A stretch of 62,756 nucleotides of DNA from Kiritimatiellota bacterium. GTDB lineage: Bacteria; Verrucomicrobiota; Lentisphaeria; Oligosphaerales; JAADHN01. The first letter of the stretch is position 1. Each line of letters starts with the position of its first letter. Both the position numbers and the translations under genes were made by a program. Shown piece after piece: positions 18,080 through 26,811 of this stretch. The DNA is taken from assembly GCA_013151865.1 (NCBI GenBank), contig JAADHN010000008.1, positions 1 through 62,756 on the forward strand, read 5' to 3'. The notes beneath the pieces were generated by a model. The model saw only the letters and a list, made by a program, of their open reading frames with translations, ran no database searches and was not told the DNA's origin.

Positions 18080-21019
18080 TTATTTCCATAGATAAACATG
18101 CCACGGCTCGGCCGTCAAGCTCCCGTTGTCTGTAGCGACCTGACGGCCATCCACCACGTCCCAGACCGACCCGTCCGCCGGCACTTTGCGCTCCAGCGGC
18201 TCAAACGCGAAGAGCACGGTTCGGCGGCCGCGCCGGTCAAACCATTCCACGCCGATCCACTTTTCGCCTTTACCCAGAAGCCGCCGACGTTGCATGAACG
18301 GCAGGGCTTGCAGATAAGCGTGGTTGAATGTCACGATGCGTTTCCGTGCAGTGGCCGGCAGTTGCTCGAACGCGGAAATGCTCTTGATGCCGATCACGCC
18401 CTTGCTCGCCAGTGTCCGGAAAAAACTTTCCGGCTCGACGCTCGTATCCGCCATGTAGCAATAGAAACCGTATTCCTTGCCCGTAATGCGCGAGAAAAAC
18501 AGGGGGCGGCCGAAGCCGCACCCGCCGCTCGAAAGCCCGTACGGACCGCATCCCTCGATGTTGATCTCGGTGCATCCCATCGCCTGCAAACGTCGCTGCA
18601 TTTCAATCGTCTCATCCAGTTGCGGGTAAGGGCGCGACGCGCTGAAGTCGGTCAGAATTCCGAACGTCAGGAAAGAGTCCTGCCAAACTCCGTCGAATCC
18701 GGTGGCCGTGTGGATTCTTTCGTATTGCCGCATGGCGTACTCGAAATACCCACGGCGCAAGCTGATGCCGCTGATGTCCTTGTATCCGAAATGTTCCGGT
18801 TGGCCGTCGGCTCGCCACGCAAGCCAGCCGGGATGTTCGCTCAGAAGCGGCGACGAGTTGGACAGATGCGCCGGCGTCGACCACAGCACGGTTTTGACTC
18901 CGTACCGGTGCGCCGTGTCGCAGAGATGTTTCAGGCCGGTCGTCCCGCCCATGCAGGGGCTGACCGCCAGCCGCCACGGCGCGCACACCGATCCGAAGCA
19001 GATGCTCCCCGGCAGCCGGTCGGCTTTCGTGTAATCGGCGTCGCTCTCCAACGCCCCGTTCACATAAATGACGCGGACGCCCCATCGCGCCAGTTTCGGA
19101 ATCTCGCCTGCCAGCCGGTAGAACCACCGTTTTTTTTGCGGCAAACCGCTTCGTGCCGCGCTGTAATAATCGCGTCCCCACGATTCGCTATTCCAGCCGG
19201 ATTGCCATAGCAAAGTCGGCTTCGGTTCGACCGGGGCAATCCCTTTCTCGGCTCGGTAGCGTTCGTCGAGCGCATCGAACACCGCGGTCCATTCGTTGAG
19301 CGCATCCCATTTCGAGGAAAAATCGCCCTCCCTGAAAAGCCAGACCTTTTCGGGAGTTTCAATGACGTTGTCGCCGCGCACGGGAATCCGGCTTCGCACC
19401 ACGATTCTGTCCGCCTCGCGCCGTTCGCTCACCACAGCATGAACGACGTGGTCGAAGAAACTCAGCACGGCGCCGGATTCGCCCGCAAGGAAGAAGAACG
19501 GCTGCTGCCGCGCAAAGTACCCGCGCTCAGGCATGCGCAAGTCGCAGAAGAAATCGAGCCGAAATTCCTCGAACGGCCCCCAGACCTGAGCAAGACGCCA
19601 GTCGCCCGCGGAGAAGGCAACGGGTTCTTCAACTGTCACTTCGTAGGCCCTGCCGATGCCCCGAAGGCGCAACTTCCACCGGACGCCCTTGTACGTCCCG
19701 TCCCCGATCCGCGCCTTCGCAGGGGCGAAGAGCCATTCCGCCTCACCTCGTTCCGATTTCACGGAAATGCAGACCCAGTCGCCCTCCTTGTGCCATCCCG
19801 CAAACGCCCCCGCAACCGGCGCCTTCTCAGTCTTGAGTCCGCCGTGCTTCGGGAACCTGCCGCTCTTGCCGCAGTCGCGCTCGCGCTGCGCGAGGTACGC
19901 CGCCCAATCTCGAACGGGCTCGATCTTTCCACCCACGATGATCGACGGCTGGCGCGCACCGCCGAGAACCGACGCGAGGACCTCCCTCTGGCCGACCGTG
20001 ATGCGTCGTATTCCCTCCACGCGCCCTTCCTGTGTTTCGAGCCGGACGCCCACGCCTTCGGGAAAACGAATGTCGATCTCTTGATCGCGCACCGCGACCG
20101 CGGTGTCGTTCCGAGGATACGTGAAGGCCGGCGCCGACCTCGCGAGTTTGACGCCTCTGCCCTTCCAGAAAACGAGCGCGCGATGGGACGATCCGGGCGC
20201 ATCGTGGAACTCCAACCGGTTCGCGCCGTGCCGCAGACTCAGAAGTGGGAGCGCCGTGCGCGCATCGAGTTCGGCGGTCACGAAAAGATCGAAGAGCACG
20301 TTCGCATTCTGCCCCCGGAACTTGACGAATACCGTCTTTGCGCCCTTCATCTCGGGCGGCAACTGCGCATCAACCGGCGTTCTGCCGCCCTTGCCGTGCG
20401 ACTGCCAGATAAGCGTCCAAAGTTTGCCGTCGGCGGAGGCGAAAACCTTCACCGCCCTGCCGACTTTCCGCCATTCCCAGTCGCCGACCATGGTGCGCCT
20501 GCCGTTCGGACTCTCGAGTTTGAGCGACAGGACCGGAAAGGCAAAATTGAAGCGGTAGGTGAGTTCTCCCGTCCACCACAAAATATCTTCGCGGGAGTTC
20601 ATGAAAAGACGCGTTGCGTCGACCTTCCAGACGTCGAGTAGGAATTTCGGCGCCCGCGCCCGCGCGGCAGGAAAATGTCGAAACTCCTCGATGGGGCTTC
20701 CGCTTCCATCTTTCGCGTTCAGGAGCTGCTCCCGGCCGCGAAAACTTCGGAGAAACCGGTCCGAATAGGAAAAAACGGCACGCCCGTCCGGCCGCAGGCT
20801 GAGCACACTCTCCGCCGGCATGCTTCCGGCCAACCGCCGACCGTTCATGCGGACGTCGAGAAGCGAGTCGAGCGCGACGATGCCCAACTCCATCCGCTGC
20901 TTTTTGGGGGAAACGAGCACGAACCGGTGAGGCGAACGCTCGATCCTGAGGCCGCCCGGGTGTGCGACCGGCAAGACCAGCAGCCCCGAGACCACGATCG
21001 TCTGGACATTCGGCCGCAT
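18080..21019 (-). CDS. Secreted alpha-galactosidase-like (clan GH-D/GH36-type) protein
   Basis: A 979-aa protein from ATG 21019 behind gaggggat. Short N-terminal hydrophobic stretch (TIVVSGLLVLPVA). The first ~600 residues are beta-rich. The C-terminal barrel carries GVKTVLWSTPAHLSNSSPLL followed by the PGWLAW type of segment seen in GH36/GH27/GH31 relatives. TGFDGVWQDSF near 781 and TEINIEGCGPYG near 818 are candidates for the nucleophile Asp and acid residue. Base composition is clearly lower than in its neighbours: hand counts are 48% G+C at 18421-18480 and 55% at 19321-19380. That hints at separate acquisition. Exact GH family not assigned. Confidence 0.55.
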   Translation of the reverse strand: MRPNVQTIVVSGLLVLPVAHPGGLRIERSPHRFVLVSPKKQRMELGIVALDSLLDVRMNGRRLAGSMPAESVLSLRPDGRAVFSYSDRFLRSFRGREQLLNAKDGSGSPIEEFRHFPAARARAPKFLLDVWKVDATRLFMNSREDILWWTGELTYRFNFAFPVLSLKLESPNGRRTMVGDWEWRKVGRAVKVFASADGKLWTLIWQSHGKGGRTPVDAQLPPEMKGAKTVFVKFRGQNANVLFDLFVTAELDARTALPLLSLRHGANRLEFHDAPGSSHRALVFWKGRGVKLARSAPAFTYPRNDTAVAVRDQEIDIRFPEGVGVRLETQEGRVEGIRRITVGQREVLASVLGGARQPSIIVGGKIEPVRDWAAYLAQRERDCGKSGRFPKHGGLKTEKAPVAGAFAGWHKEGDWVCISVKSERGEAEWLFAPAKARIGDGTYKGVRWKLRLRGIGRAYEVTVEEPVAFSAGDWRLAQVWGPFEEFRLDFFCDLRMPERGYFARQQPFFFLAGESGAVLSFFDHVVHAVVSERREADRIVVRSRIPVRGDNVIETPEKVWLFREGDFSSKWDALNEWTAVFDALDERYRAEKGIAPVEPKPTLLWQSGWNSESWGRDYYSAARSGLPQKKRWFYRLAGEIPKLARWGVRVIYVNGALESDADYTKADRLPGSICFGSVCAPWRLAVSPCMGGTTGLKHLCDTAHRYGVKTVLWSTPAHLSNSSPLLSEHPGWLAWRADGQPEHFGYKDISGISLRRGYFEYAMRQYERIHTATGFDGVWQDSFLTFGILTDFSASRPYPQLDETIEMQRRLQAMGCTEINIEGCGPYGLSSGGCGFGRPLFFSRITGKEYGFYCYMADTSVEPESFFRTLASKGVIGIKSISAFEQLPATARKRIVTFNHAYLQALPFMQRRRLLGKGEKWIGVEWFDRRGRRTVLFAFEPLERKVPADGSVWDVVDGRQVATDNGSLTAEPWHVYLWK

Positions 21020-21047
21020 TGCCGTATCCCCTCGCTTTTGTCTCGGG

Positions 21048-24000
21048 CTATTGCTGCGGAACACCGAGCCGCACCAATTCCCGAGTGGAGCACGCCCCCA
21101 GGTCGACCGAGCCGCCAAACCCGGAAAACGGCTCCATGGCAGACCGAAACTCGCCCTTGACCGCCTTGTCGGTCGGGTTGTGGGCGAACACCCGCCACCG
21201 CGGACCGTCGCGAAGCACGCTGACGACCACGTCCGGAGGTGCGCAAGTCATCGCGTTCCCGATGACGAACTCGCCGCCGGCCGAAGGGAGCAGGACGTAC
21301 GCCGAGTCGCCCACGGTCCCCAAATGCCGCACGACGCGGCTCGCAGCATCGTACACGACCGCATCCTGAGTCGCGTTCACTCCCCGCACCACCACCGGCA
21401 ATCCCGGAGACGGGACCAAACCCTCCAGTCGTACACGCACAACCCCGCCCCGCGCCCGGAGTTCCACCGGCAGGCCGGTATCGGTCGGATCGCCGTGTTG
21501 CATGACAATCCGGTAGGCGGGGCTGCCGCGTACGCCCAAGTCCCCCGGGAGTTTCACCAGAGCATCGACCCCTGTGCTGCCGCGATTGTCCAGAACGAAC
21601 AGGAGACGCGTGCGGAATCGTTCTCCCTTGCGCACAATGGGCGCGCTCGCGACGACCCCGATCTCCAGGAAATTGCGCCACTTGTTCGATCCACTCACGA
21701 AGGCGTGCAGCCCGTTCGTGGTCGTCCCGACGCGCGCGACGAGTCCCCGGTCGCTGAGTGAGAACACCCCGATGTTGCCCGCCGGCGACGGGAACAGGAT
21801 CGCGCCGTCGCCGCGCCCGAGACGCATCCGACGCAACTCGCGGTCTCCGCTCGTCGCCGGCGCCCGACAATCTCCGGCAAACGCAACCCTCCCGCCTTGA
21901 ATCATAGCGTACCGCGGGTACGGATTCATCGCGGTGTTGGTCTGAATGCGGAACAACCGCACCCACTCCCGGCTGCGAGACAGCGGGATGTTTTTGAGAA
22001 TACGGATGTCGTGCTCCACGATCAGCATGTTGATCCCACGTTCCCGGGGGCGAAAATACAGCGTTTGGATGCTCGCACGAACGAACGCCGTGTCGTACGC
22101 GTCCTCCATCACGATACAGTCCTCGCTGCTGAGGCGGCAGCGGCGCGTCAACCGGCCGGTGCGCGCCGCACGGTCTTTCAGGCGGCTCAGCGTCTGCCGA
22201 TCCAGGCCGAATTCCGGACGCACTTCCCAAGAATTGACCGGGCACCAACTGGCGTCTTCGCCCGCGGGTACGATCTCGTGCGACGGAAGCAGCGGAAAGA
22301 TCGCCCCCACGTCCCCTCCGGCGATCCAACCCGCCGCCATGCCGAGGCCGGACAGATCGATGATGCTGTTCTGTTTGTCAACGCACATGGTGTAATGGAA
22401 TCGCCCGCTGTAGGGTTTCCGAAGCGCGTTCGAGTGCAGCGCCCGCCCGGATGCGTCCCGCGCCTCCACCGTCCAGACATCTCCGGCGGCGGCGGTCGCC
22501 GCGGCCACGTCTACCTTGAACTCCCTGGCGCCGGGCCGGAACCGGCGGTACAATCGCGTGCCGCGGAACACCTTCACCTCGAGAATCGGACTCGGGGACC
22601 GAAGCGCGATCCGAACCAGTTCGTTGTGTGACGGACCCACCGGGTACGCTCCGGCAAAAACCCTGCCGCCCAGGGAAGTCGCCACTCCGAATCGCTCCAG
22701 GACGATGCCGCTGCCGACGTACGACGTCCCGCAACCGTACATCGTGCGCAGCGGTCCGGCGTGCTTCCAGTCTTTGTGCGCCGTCAACTCACCCAGTTCG
22801 CGCGCATGAACAAGCGTGACCGCCCGATTCTGCACGGCGCGCAATTCCCGGACGTCGTAGATACGGTTCACGACCACCGGGATAAGCCGGTAGTCGGACG
22901 CACTCAAGTCGCGGTAGAGCGCCCGGGCGTCGTCGATCCGGTCCCCACGGTCGTACGTCATCAAGGCGATTCCCGTGTAGAACCGGAGTTGCCAGGGGCT
23001 GAGCCGATTCCGGCCCGGTTCCGAAACAAGAATACTGGGCCAGTCGAGGTTGAAGAGCAGGCGCGCCCAGCGCCGTTCCCCGATTTCGTCGGCCCTGGGA
23101 AAGCGGGAGAGATTGAACGCGATGCGTACGCCGGAATCGTCGCGAATCTCGAGTCCCGGAACGGCCAGAAAGCCCCGGCCGGCGGCGGCTTCGCACGCCG
23201 CGACGAGGCGACGCCATTTGCGTTCGTTCATGTGTTCGAATGCTTCGGTAAACACCAGGAAATCGAATCCGAGCTTCCGGGCCGCGTTGCAGACGGTATC
23301 GACCGGCGCCCGTCCGTCGCTGAGCGTGCTGTGCACCCCGATCACACCTTTGAAAGTGCGCAACGAATTCCAGGGCAGGGCGTCGAGACGCCGGCGAAGT
23401 TCTGCGAGTCCGACGTCCGGCTTCGGTACCGGCGGCGTGCGGCGCGCGCGGGTGGCGGAGGCCGGGAGCGGCCCGGACCCCGGAAACACGCGCCCTGCAC
23501 GGATGGACGGTCCCCCGAGCCAGTCGTACAAACGGCGGAGCAATCGGAAGCCGTCGCCCTTGTCGAGAGTGTACCCGCCGTAGGCCGGATGACAGCCGTC
23601 GTTGATGAAGTAGCGCGGATCGAACGTCGCCAAGGCTACACGCCCCCGCCCCCACTGCCGTACGGCAACCAACGGCGGCGCGGAAGACACGGTCCGGCTC
23701 GATGCCGTTTTCTCGCCGCGTACGAGCACCTGCCAGTCGTTGCCGAGGCGCATGGTGCCGGCGGCGACCGGCGCCGCATGTTGCCCGCCGCCGCCGGGAT
23801 ACCACAGAGTGCGGAGTCCGCGAGTAAGAGGGGATTCGGCGAAGTTGCGCGTGGAATAGTAGGTGTAGTTCAGGATGCCGCGGAATTCGGCCTGATGCCG
23901 GGGGTCTTCGACTTGTTCTCGCAAGATGCTCGCGCCGAAGGGCTGGAGCAGGGCGTTGATGCGCCGGGTCAGTTCGGCGTGATCGCCGTAGCCCATGAGG

Positions 24001-24374
24001 CCTGGCATGAAGAACAGTCCGCCGCCGGCTCGGACCCACTCGGCCAGCTGTTCGGCGACCCGTCGCCCGAAATCCATTTTCCCGATCCGCGTGCGCCCCA
24101 CACGGAACTGAGTGAATACGAGCACGTTGAATCTCTGCAGGGTCTTCAACTCGAACGCATCGAGCCTTCGGGCGTCTATCGGATAACCGAGGCGTGCAAG
24201 TCTCTGTGCATAAGTTGGACCTACAATAGGGAAGCGCTCTTCCCCCATGAACAGCAGTCGCGGCCTGGGTTCGTTCTCGGCCGCGTTCCGGGCCGCCGCA
24301 GGTGAGGACGCAAGCCCCGCAACCGCCCAGACGAACGCCAGCAATGCACCTCCCGGCCGCATATCCACCATCAT
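21048..24374 (-). CDS. Giant secreted protein: amidotransferase-like fold plus PHP-like domain (copy 1)
   Basis: A 1108-aa protein from ATG 24374, chosen for cggaggtctt nine bases upstream. The frame is open further upstream, but that part overlaps the aminotransferase gene. Signal peptide near 8-26. About 33-270: a class-I-glutamine-amidotransferase-like or DUF4350-like Rossmann domain (RPRLLFMGEERFP, FNVLVFTQF, WVRAGGGLFFMPGLMGY, WGRGRVALATFDP). About 340-430: a PHP-like domain (GVIGVHSTLSDGRAPV, FLVFTEAFEHM, AVPGLEIRDD) that keeps one metal-type His and SDG but has TEA where TDH is usual. The remaining ~650 residues are beta-rich. It is a paralog of the protein at 44479-47964 and sits 77 bases after a DegT aminotransferase. 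Catalytic activity is uncertain. Confidence 0.7.
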   Translation of the reverse strand: MMVDMRPGGALLAFVWAVAGLASSPAAARNAAENEPRPRLLFMGEERFPIVGPTYAQRLARLGYPIDARRLDAFELKTLQRFNVLVFTQFRVGRTRIGKMDFGRRVAEQLAEWVRAGGGLFFMPGLMGYGDHAELTRRINALLQPFGASILREQVEDPRHQAEFRGILNYTYYSTRNFAESPLTRGLRTLWYPGGGGQHAAPVAAGTMRLGNDWQVLVRGEKTASSRTVSSAPPLVAVRQWGRGRVALATFDPRYFINDGCHPAYGGYTLDKGDGFRLLRRLYDWLGGPSIRAGRVFPGSGPLPASATRARRTPPVPKPDVGLAELRRRLDALPWNSLRTFKGVIGVHSTLSDGRAPVDTVCNAARKLGFDFLVFTEAFEHMNERKWRRLVAACEAAAGRGFLAVPGLEIRDDSGVRIAFNLSRFPRADEIGERRWARLLFNLDWPSILVSEPGRNRLSPWQLRFYTGIALMTYDRGDRIDDARALYRDLSASDYRLIPVVVNRIYDVRELRAVQNRAVTLVHARELGELTAHKDWKHAGPLRTMYGCGTSYVGSGIVLERFGVATSLGGRVFAGAYPVGPSHNELVRIALRSPSPILEVKVFRGTRLYRRFRPGAREFKVDVAAATAAAGDVWTVEARDASGRALHSNALRKPYSGRFHYTMCVDKQNSIIDLSGLGMAAGWIAGGDVGAIFPLLPSHEIVPAGEDASWCPVNSWEVRPEFGLDRQTLSRLKDRAARTGRLTRRCRLSSEDCIVMEDAYDTAFVRASIQTLYFRPRERGINMLIVEHDIRILKNIPLSRSREWVRLFRIQTNTAMNPYPRYAMIQGGRVAFAGDCRAPATSGDRELRRMRLGRGDGAILFPSPAGNIGVFSLSDRGLVARVGTTTNGLHAFVSGSNKWRNFLEIGVVASAPIVRKGERFRTRLLFVLDNRGSTGVDALVKLPGDLGVRGSPAYRIVMQHGDPTDTGLPVELRARGGVVRVRLEGLVPSPGLPVVVRGVNATQDAVVYDAASRVVRHLGTVGDSAYVLLPSAGGEFVIGNAMTCAPPDVVVSVLRDGPRWRVFAHNPTDKAVKGEFRSAMEPFSGFGGSVDLGACSTRELVRLGVPQQ

Positions 24375-24451
24375 GTTCTCAAGACCTCCGTGCATGGACC
24401 GGCAGCCGGTCCCGCACTCCGCCTGCCGCGACGCCCCAGCTGTCCTGCGAG

Positions 24452-25732
24452 TCAGGGGTCGCTGCCGCGAGGCAGCCGCCGGAGCTTCGCCGTGGCCCCG
24501 CATGTTTTCCGGAGGGCGGTCGCCGTCGCCTCGGCGTCGGCTCGGCGCAAGAGCAGGTTCCGCGGCAGATACACCGCTTCGTGTTCGTGCAACCGGTCCG
24601 CCCCCGGATACGAACGCCGGTAGTTCTCGTCGACTGCGCCGAGATCGTCGCGACGCAAGACCCAGCGCCTCCATTCGCCGGACGAAAAAAACGAAAACCG
24701 ATTCACGGGTGTGAAGGTCCCGGGATGGCAGGGGATACCCTCGGCACGGAGTGCTTCGCAAAAAAGCGAGCGCTCGATCCCGAGTTCCTCGGCAAGAACA
24801 CGAAAACCGAACCGGGTGTAACTCTGCGCCGTAATCCGCGGGTCCTCGAGGAACAACTCGAGACCGCGACACTCGCGCACCGTCTCCTCCACCACACGCG
24901 CATTCGCCTGCAATTCGGACAACACTTCCGGATACCGGCGCAACTGGGCCAGGGCCACCGCCGAAGCGAAAGCCGAAATCCTGCCGTTCCAGCCGAGGAC
25001 GCGCACGTCGTTTTCCCCGGTTAGCGACCACAACGCGCCCCGGCCACGCAGCAACCGGCATTCGAAGGCAAATGATTCGTCGTCCGTTACGATCATGCCG
25101 CCCTCGCCGGCCTGCAGCGGTTTCGCATACCCGAAACTGCAGACGGCGGCCTTGCCGAAAGTACCTACCGGGCGTCCCTCCCATTCGGCCCCCAGCCCCA
25201 GACAGCAATCCTCAATCAGAATCGCGCCATAGGCCGTCGCCGCCCCTCGCATCAAATCGAGATTCTCCGGCCGGCCCCACGTATGAATCGCCACCAGCGC
25301 CTTCACGCGTTCGCATCCGGCGAGGGTCTCATCCAGAGAGCGAGCATCCACTCCACCGGTCCGCGCATCGACGTCGACCCACAGCGGAACAGCCCCGGCG
25401 TGAATCGTCTCGAACGATTCGGCGTGGCATGTATTGACCTGAAACAGGACCTCATCGCCAGGCGCCGTTCCTGCCGCTCGCAAAGCGATCCGGAGCGCCA
25501 TTCCGCCGGTATTCACCGCCACGGCAAACTTCCGGCCGCACGCAGCGGCAAAGGCTCCCTCGAGTTCCCGGTGCGTGCTCCCGCCGGCCACCGCCGTCCA
25601 CAGACTGCCGTCTCCGATTTCGAGCACCCGCAGCAGTTCCCGGATTTCCTCGATGCCCCGCGGCGGATAGTCCGGCAGCCCGCCCCCTCGGACAGCCGTA
25701 CCCCCGAGCAAAGCAGGTTCTGTTCCCGACAT
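24452..25732 (-). CDS. DegT/DnrJ/EryC1/StrS family aminotransferase (copy 1)
   Basis: PLP-dependent sugar-type aminotransferase, cytoplasmic. From ATG 25732 (426 aa) it begins SGTEPALLGGTAVR, the usual start for this family. It shows NTGGMALRIALRAAGTAPGD, FQVNTCHAESFETI, IEDCCLGLGAEW and the PLP-lysine motif FGYAKPLQAGEGG near residue 205. The family aminates keto-sugars or keto-cyclitols; the substrate cannot be read from the sequence. A GTG at 25786 overlaps the stop of the preceding PHP gene (GTGA) and is an alternative coupled start, giving 444 aa. Followed after 77 bases by the giant PHP-like protein, an arrangement mirrored at 44479-49717. Confidence 0.9.
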   Translation of the reverse strand: MSGTEPALLGGTAVRGGGLPDYPPRGIEEIRELLRVLEIGDGSLWTAVAGGSTHRELEGAFAAACGRKFAVAVNTGGMALRIALRAAGTAPGDEVLFQVNTCHAESFETIHAGAVPLWVDVDARTGGVDARSLDETLAGCERVKALVAIHTWGRPENLDLMRGAATAYGAILIEDCCLGLGAEWEGRPVGTFGKAAVCSFGYAKPLQAGEGGMIVTDDESFAFECRLLRGRGALWSLTGENDVRVLGWNGRISAFASAVALAQLRRYPEVLSELQANARVVEETVRECRGLELFLEDPRITAQSYTRFGFRVLAEELGIERSLFCEALRAEGIPCHPGTFTPVNRFSFFSSGEWRRWVLRRDDLGAVDENYRRSYPGADRLHEHEAVYLPRNLLLRRADAEATATALRKTCGATAKLRRLPRGSDP

Positions 25733-25782
25733 GGTTGTGCACCCCACGGCTGTACGCCCGTTGCCCGACAATCGTTTTTCGG

Positions 25783-26643
25783 TCACGCCGTCTCGGTCCG
25801 GAAACCCTCGGCGCGCTGTTCGAGCGGCTCGACCCAGGTATCCGGTATCGCGAGGTTGTCGCGACCGGTTCCGATGCGGACGCCCGGAATGTTGTCCCCA
25901 TGGAAATCACTGCCCCCGCTCGGCAGCAGGCCGAATTCCTCGAGCAATTTGCGAGCCGCCGCTTCTTGGCGCGGGCTGTAGTCCACGTAACAGACTTCGA
26001 GACCGTCGAGGCCGTGTCCGAAGAGATGCCGCAGAGGCCTCCGCGCCCGGGCCGCCGCCGGCCCCCGCGTCGTCATCGGATGAGCCCACACTGCCACGCC
26101 GCCCGCCGCGTGGATGGCGGCTACGCATTCGGACGGCAGCGGCAGCTCCCGACGGACGTAGGCCGGCTTGCCCCGCTTGAGGAAGCGCGCAAACGCCTGT
26201 GAAACGCTCTGGCAATGTCCCCGCCGAACCAGGGCACGGGCCACGTGCGGGCGGCCTACTGCGGCCAGGGGTTCCTCCGGAGCAATGTCGCAGGGCTCGA
26301 GCGGGCAGCCCAGTTCCGCCAGGATATCCAGCACCTTCAGGTTCCGTTCGGTCCGGGCGTGACGCACCCGGGCAAGCAATTCCTGGAGGACCGGACACGC
26401 CGGATCGATAAACAGGCCGACCAGATGCAGGTTCGCGCCGTACCAGCGGCAGGCGATCTCGACGCCCGGTATCGCGCGCACCGGTCCACCGCGAGCCGCT
26501 TCCATGAATTCCTCGATCCCGGCAGTGGTGTCGTGGTCTGTCAGGGCAACGGCACTGAGACCGGCCTGTGCGGCCCGATGGACGATCCCGGCAGGGGAGA
26601 GGGTCCCGTCCGAAGCCGTGCTGTGCGTGTGCAGGTCGATCAT
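25783..26643 (-). CDS. PHP-family phosphoesterase (TrpH/YciV type)
   Basis: A 286-aa metal-dependent phosphoesterase beginning MIDLHTHSTASDGTLSP. The family signatures are all present: HTHSTASDG, ALTDHDTTAG, PGVEIAC, HLVGLFID, GRPHVARALVRRG, VAVWAHP and GGSDFHGDN. Relatives act as 3',5'-nucleoside bisphosphate phosphatases or 5' exonucleases on short RNA. The frame is open 43 codons further up, but ATG 26643 gives the canonical N-terminus. It overlaps the possible GTG start of the next gene by four bases. Unlike the two giant PHP-like proteins, this one has a complete set of metal ligands. Confidence 0.92.
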   Translation of the reverse strand: MIDLHTHSTASDGTLSPAGIVHRAAQAGLSAVALTDHDTTAGIEEFMEAARGGPVRAIPGVEIACRWYGANLHLVGLFIDPACPVLQELLARVRHARTERNLKVLDILAELGCPLEPCDIAPEEPLAAVGRPHVARALVRRGHCQSVSQAFARFLKRGKPAYVRRELPLPSECVAAIHAAGGVAVWAHPMTTRGPAAARARRPLRHLFGHGLDGLEVCYVDYSPRQEAAARKLLEEFGLLPSGGSDFHGDNIPGVRIGTGRDNLAIPDTWVEPLEQRAEGFRTETA

Positions 26644-26687
26644 GGGCAAGCCTTGCTGATCGCAACCGTGAAGCAAATCTTTGGGCG

Positions 26688-26712
26688 GCCCTGCCGAAAA
26701 ACGCGGCAGGGC
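26688..26712 (-). terminator. Strong hairpin between solute-binding and PHP genes
   Basis: A perfect 9-bp stem (gccctgccg at 26688-26696, cggcagggc at 26704-26712) with a 7-base loop. It lies about 100 bases downstream of the solute-binding-protein stop and 45 bases upstream of the PHP start on the minus strand. There is no T-run after it, so it may be a processing site or attenuator and not a simple terminator. Confidence 0.4.
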
Positions 26713-26811
26713 GCAAGAGGTCCTGCGGATCGCCTCGAAAGGGCTTGGAGCCTCTATGGAATCCTTCCGCAATGCTCCGAGACCCGCTGTGCCGTGCCGC
26801 AGTCCGCGAGA

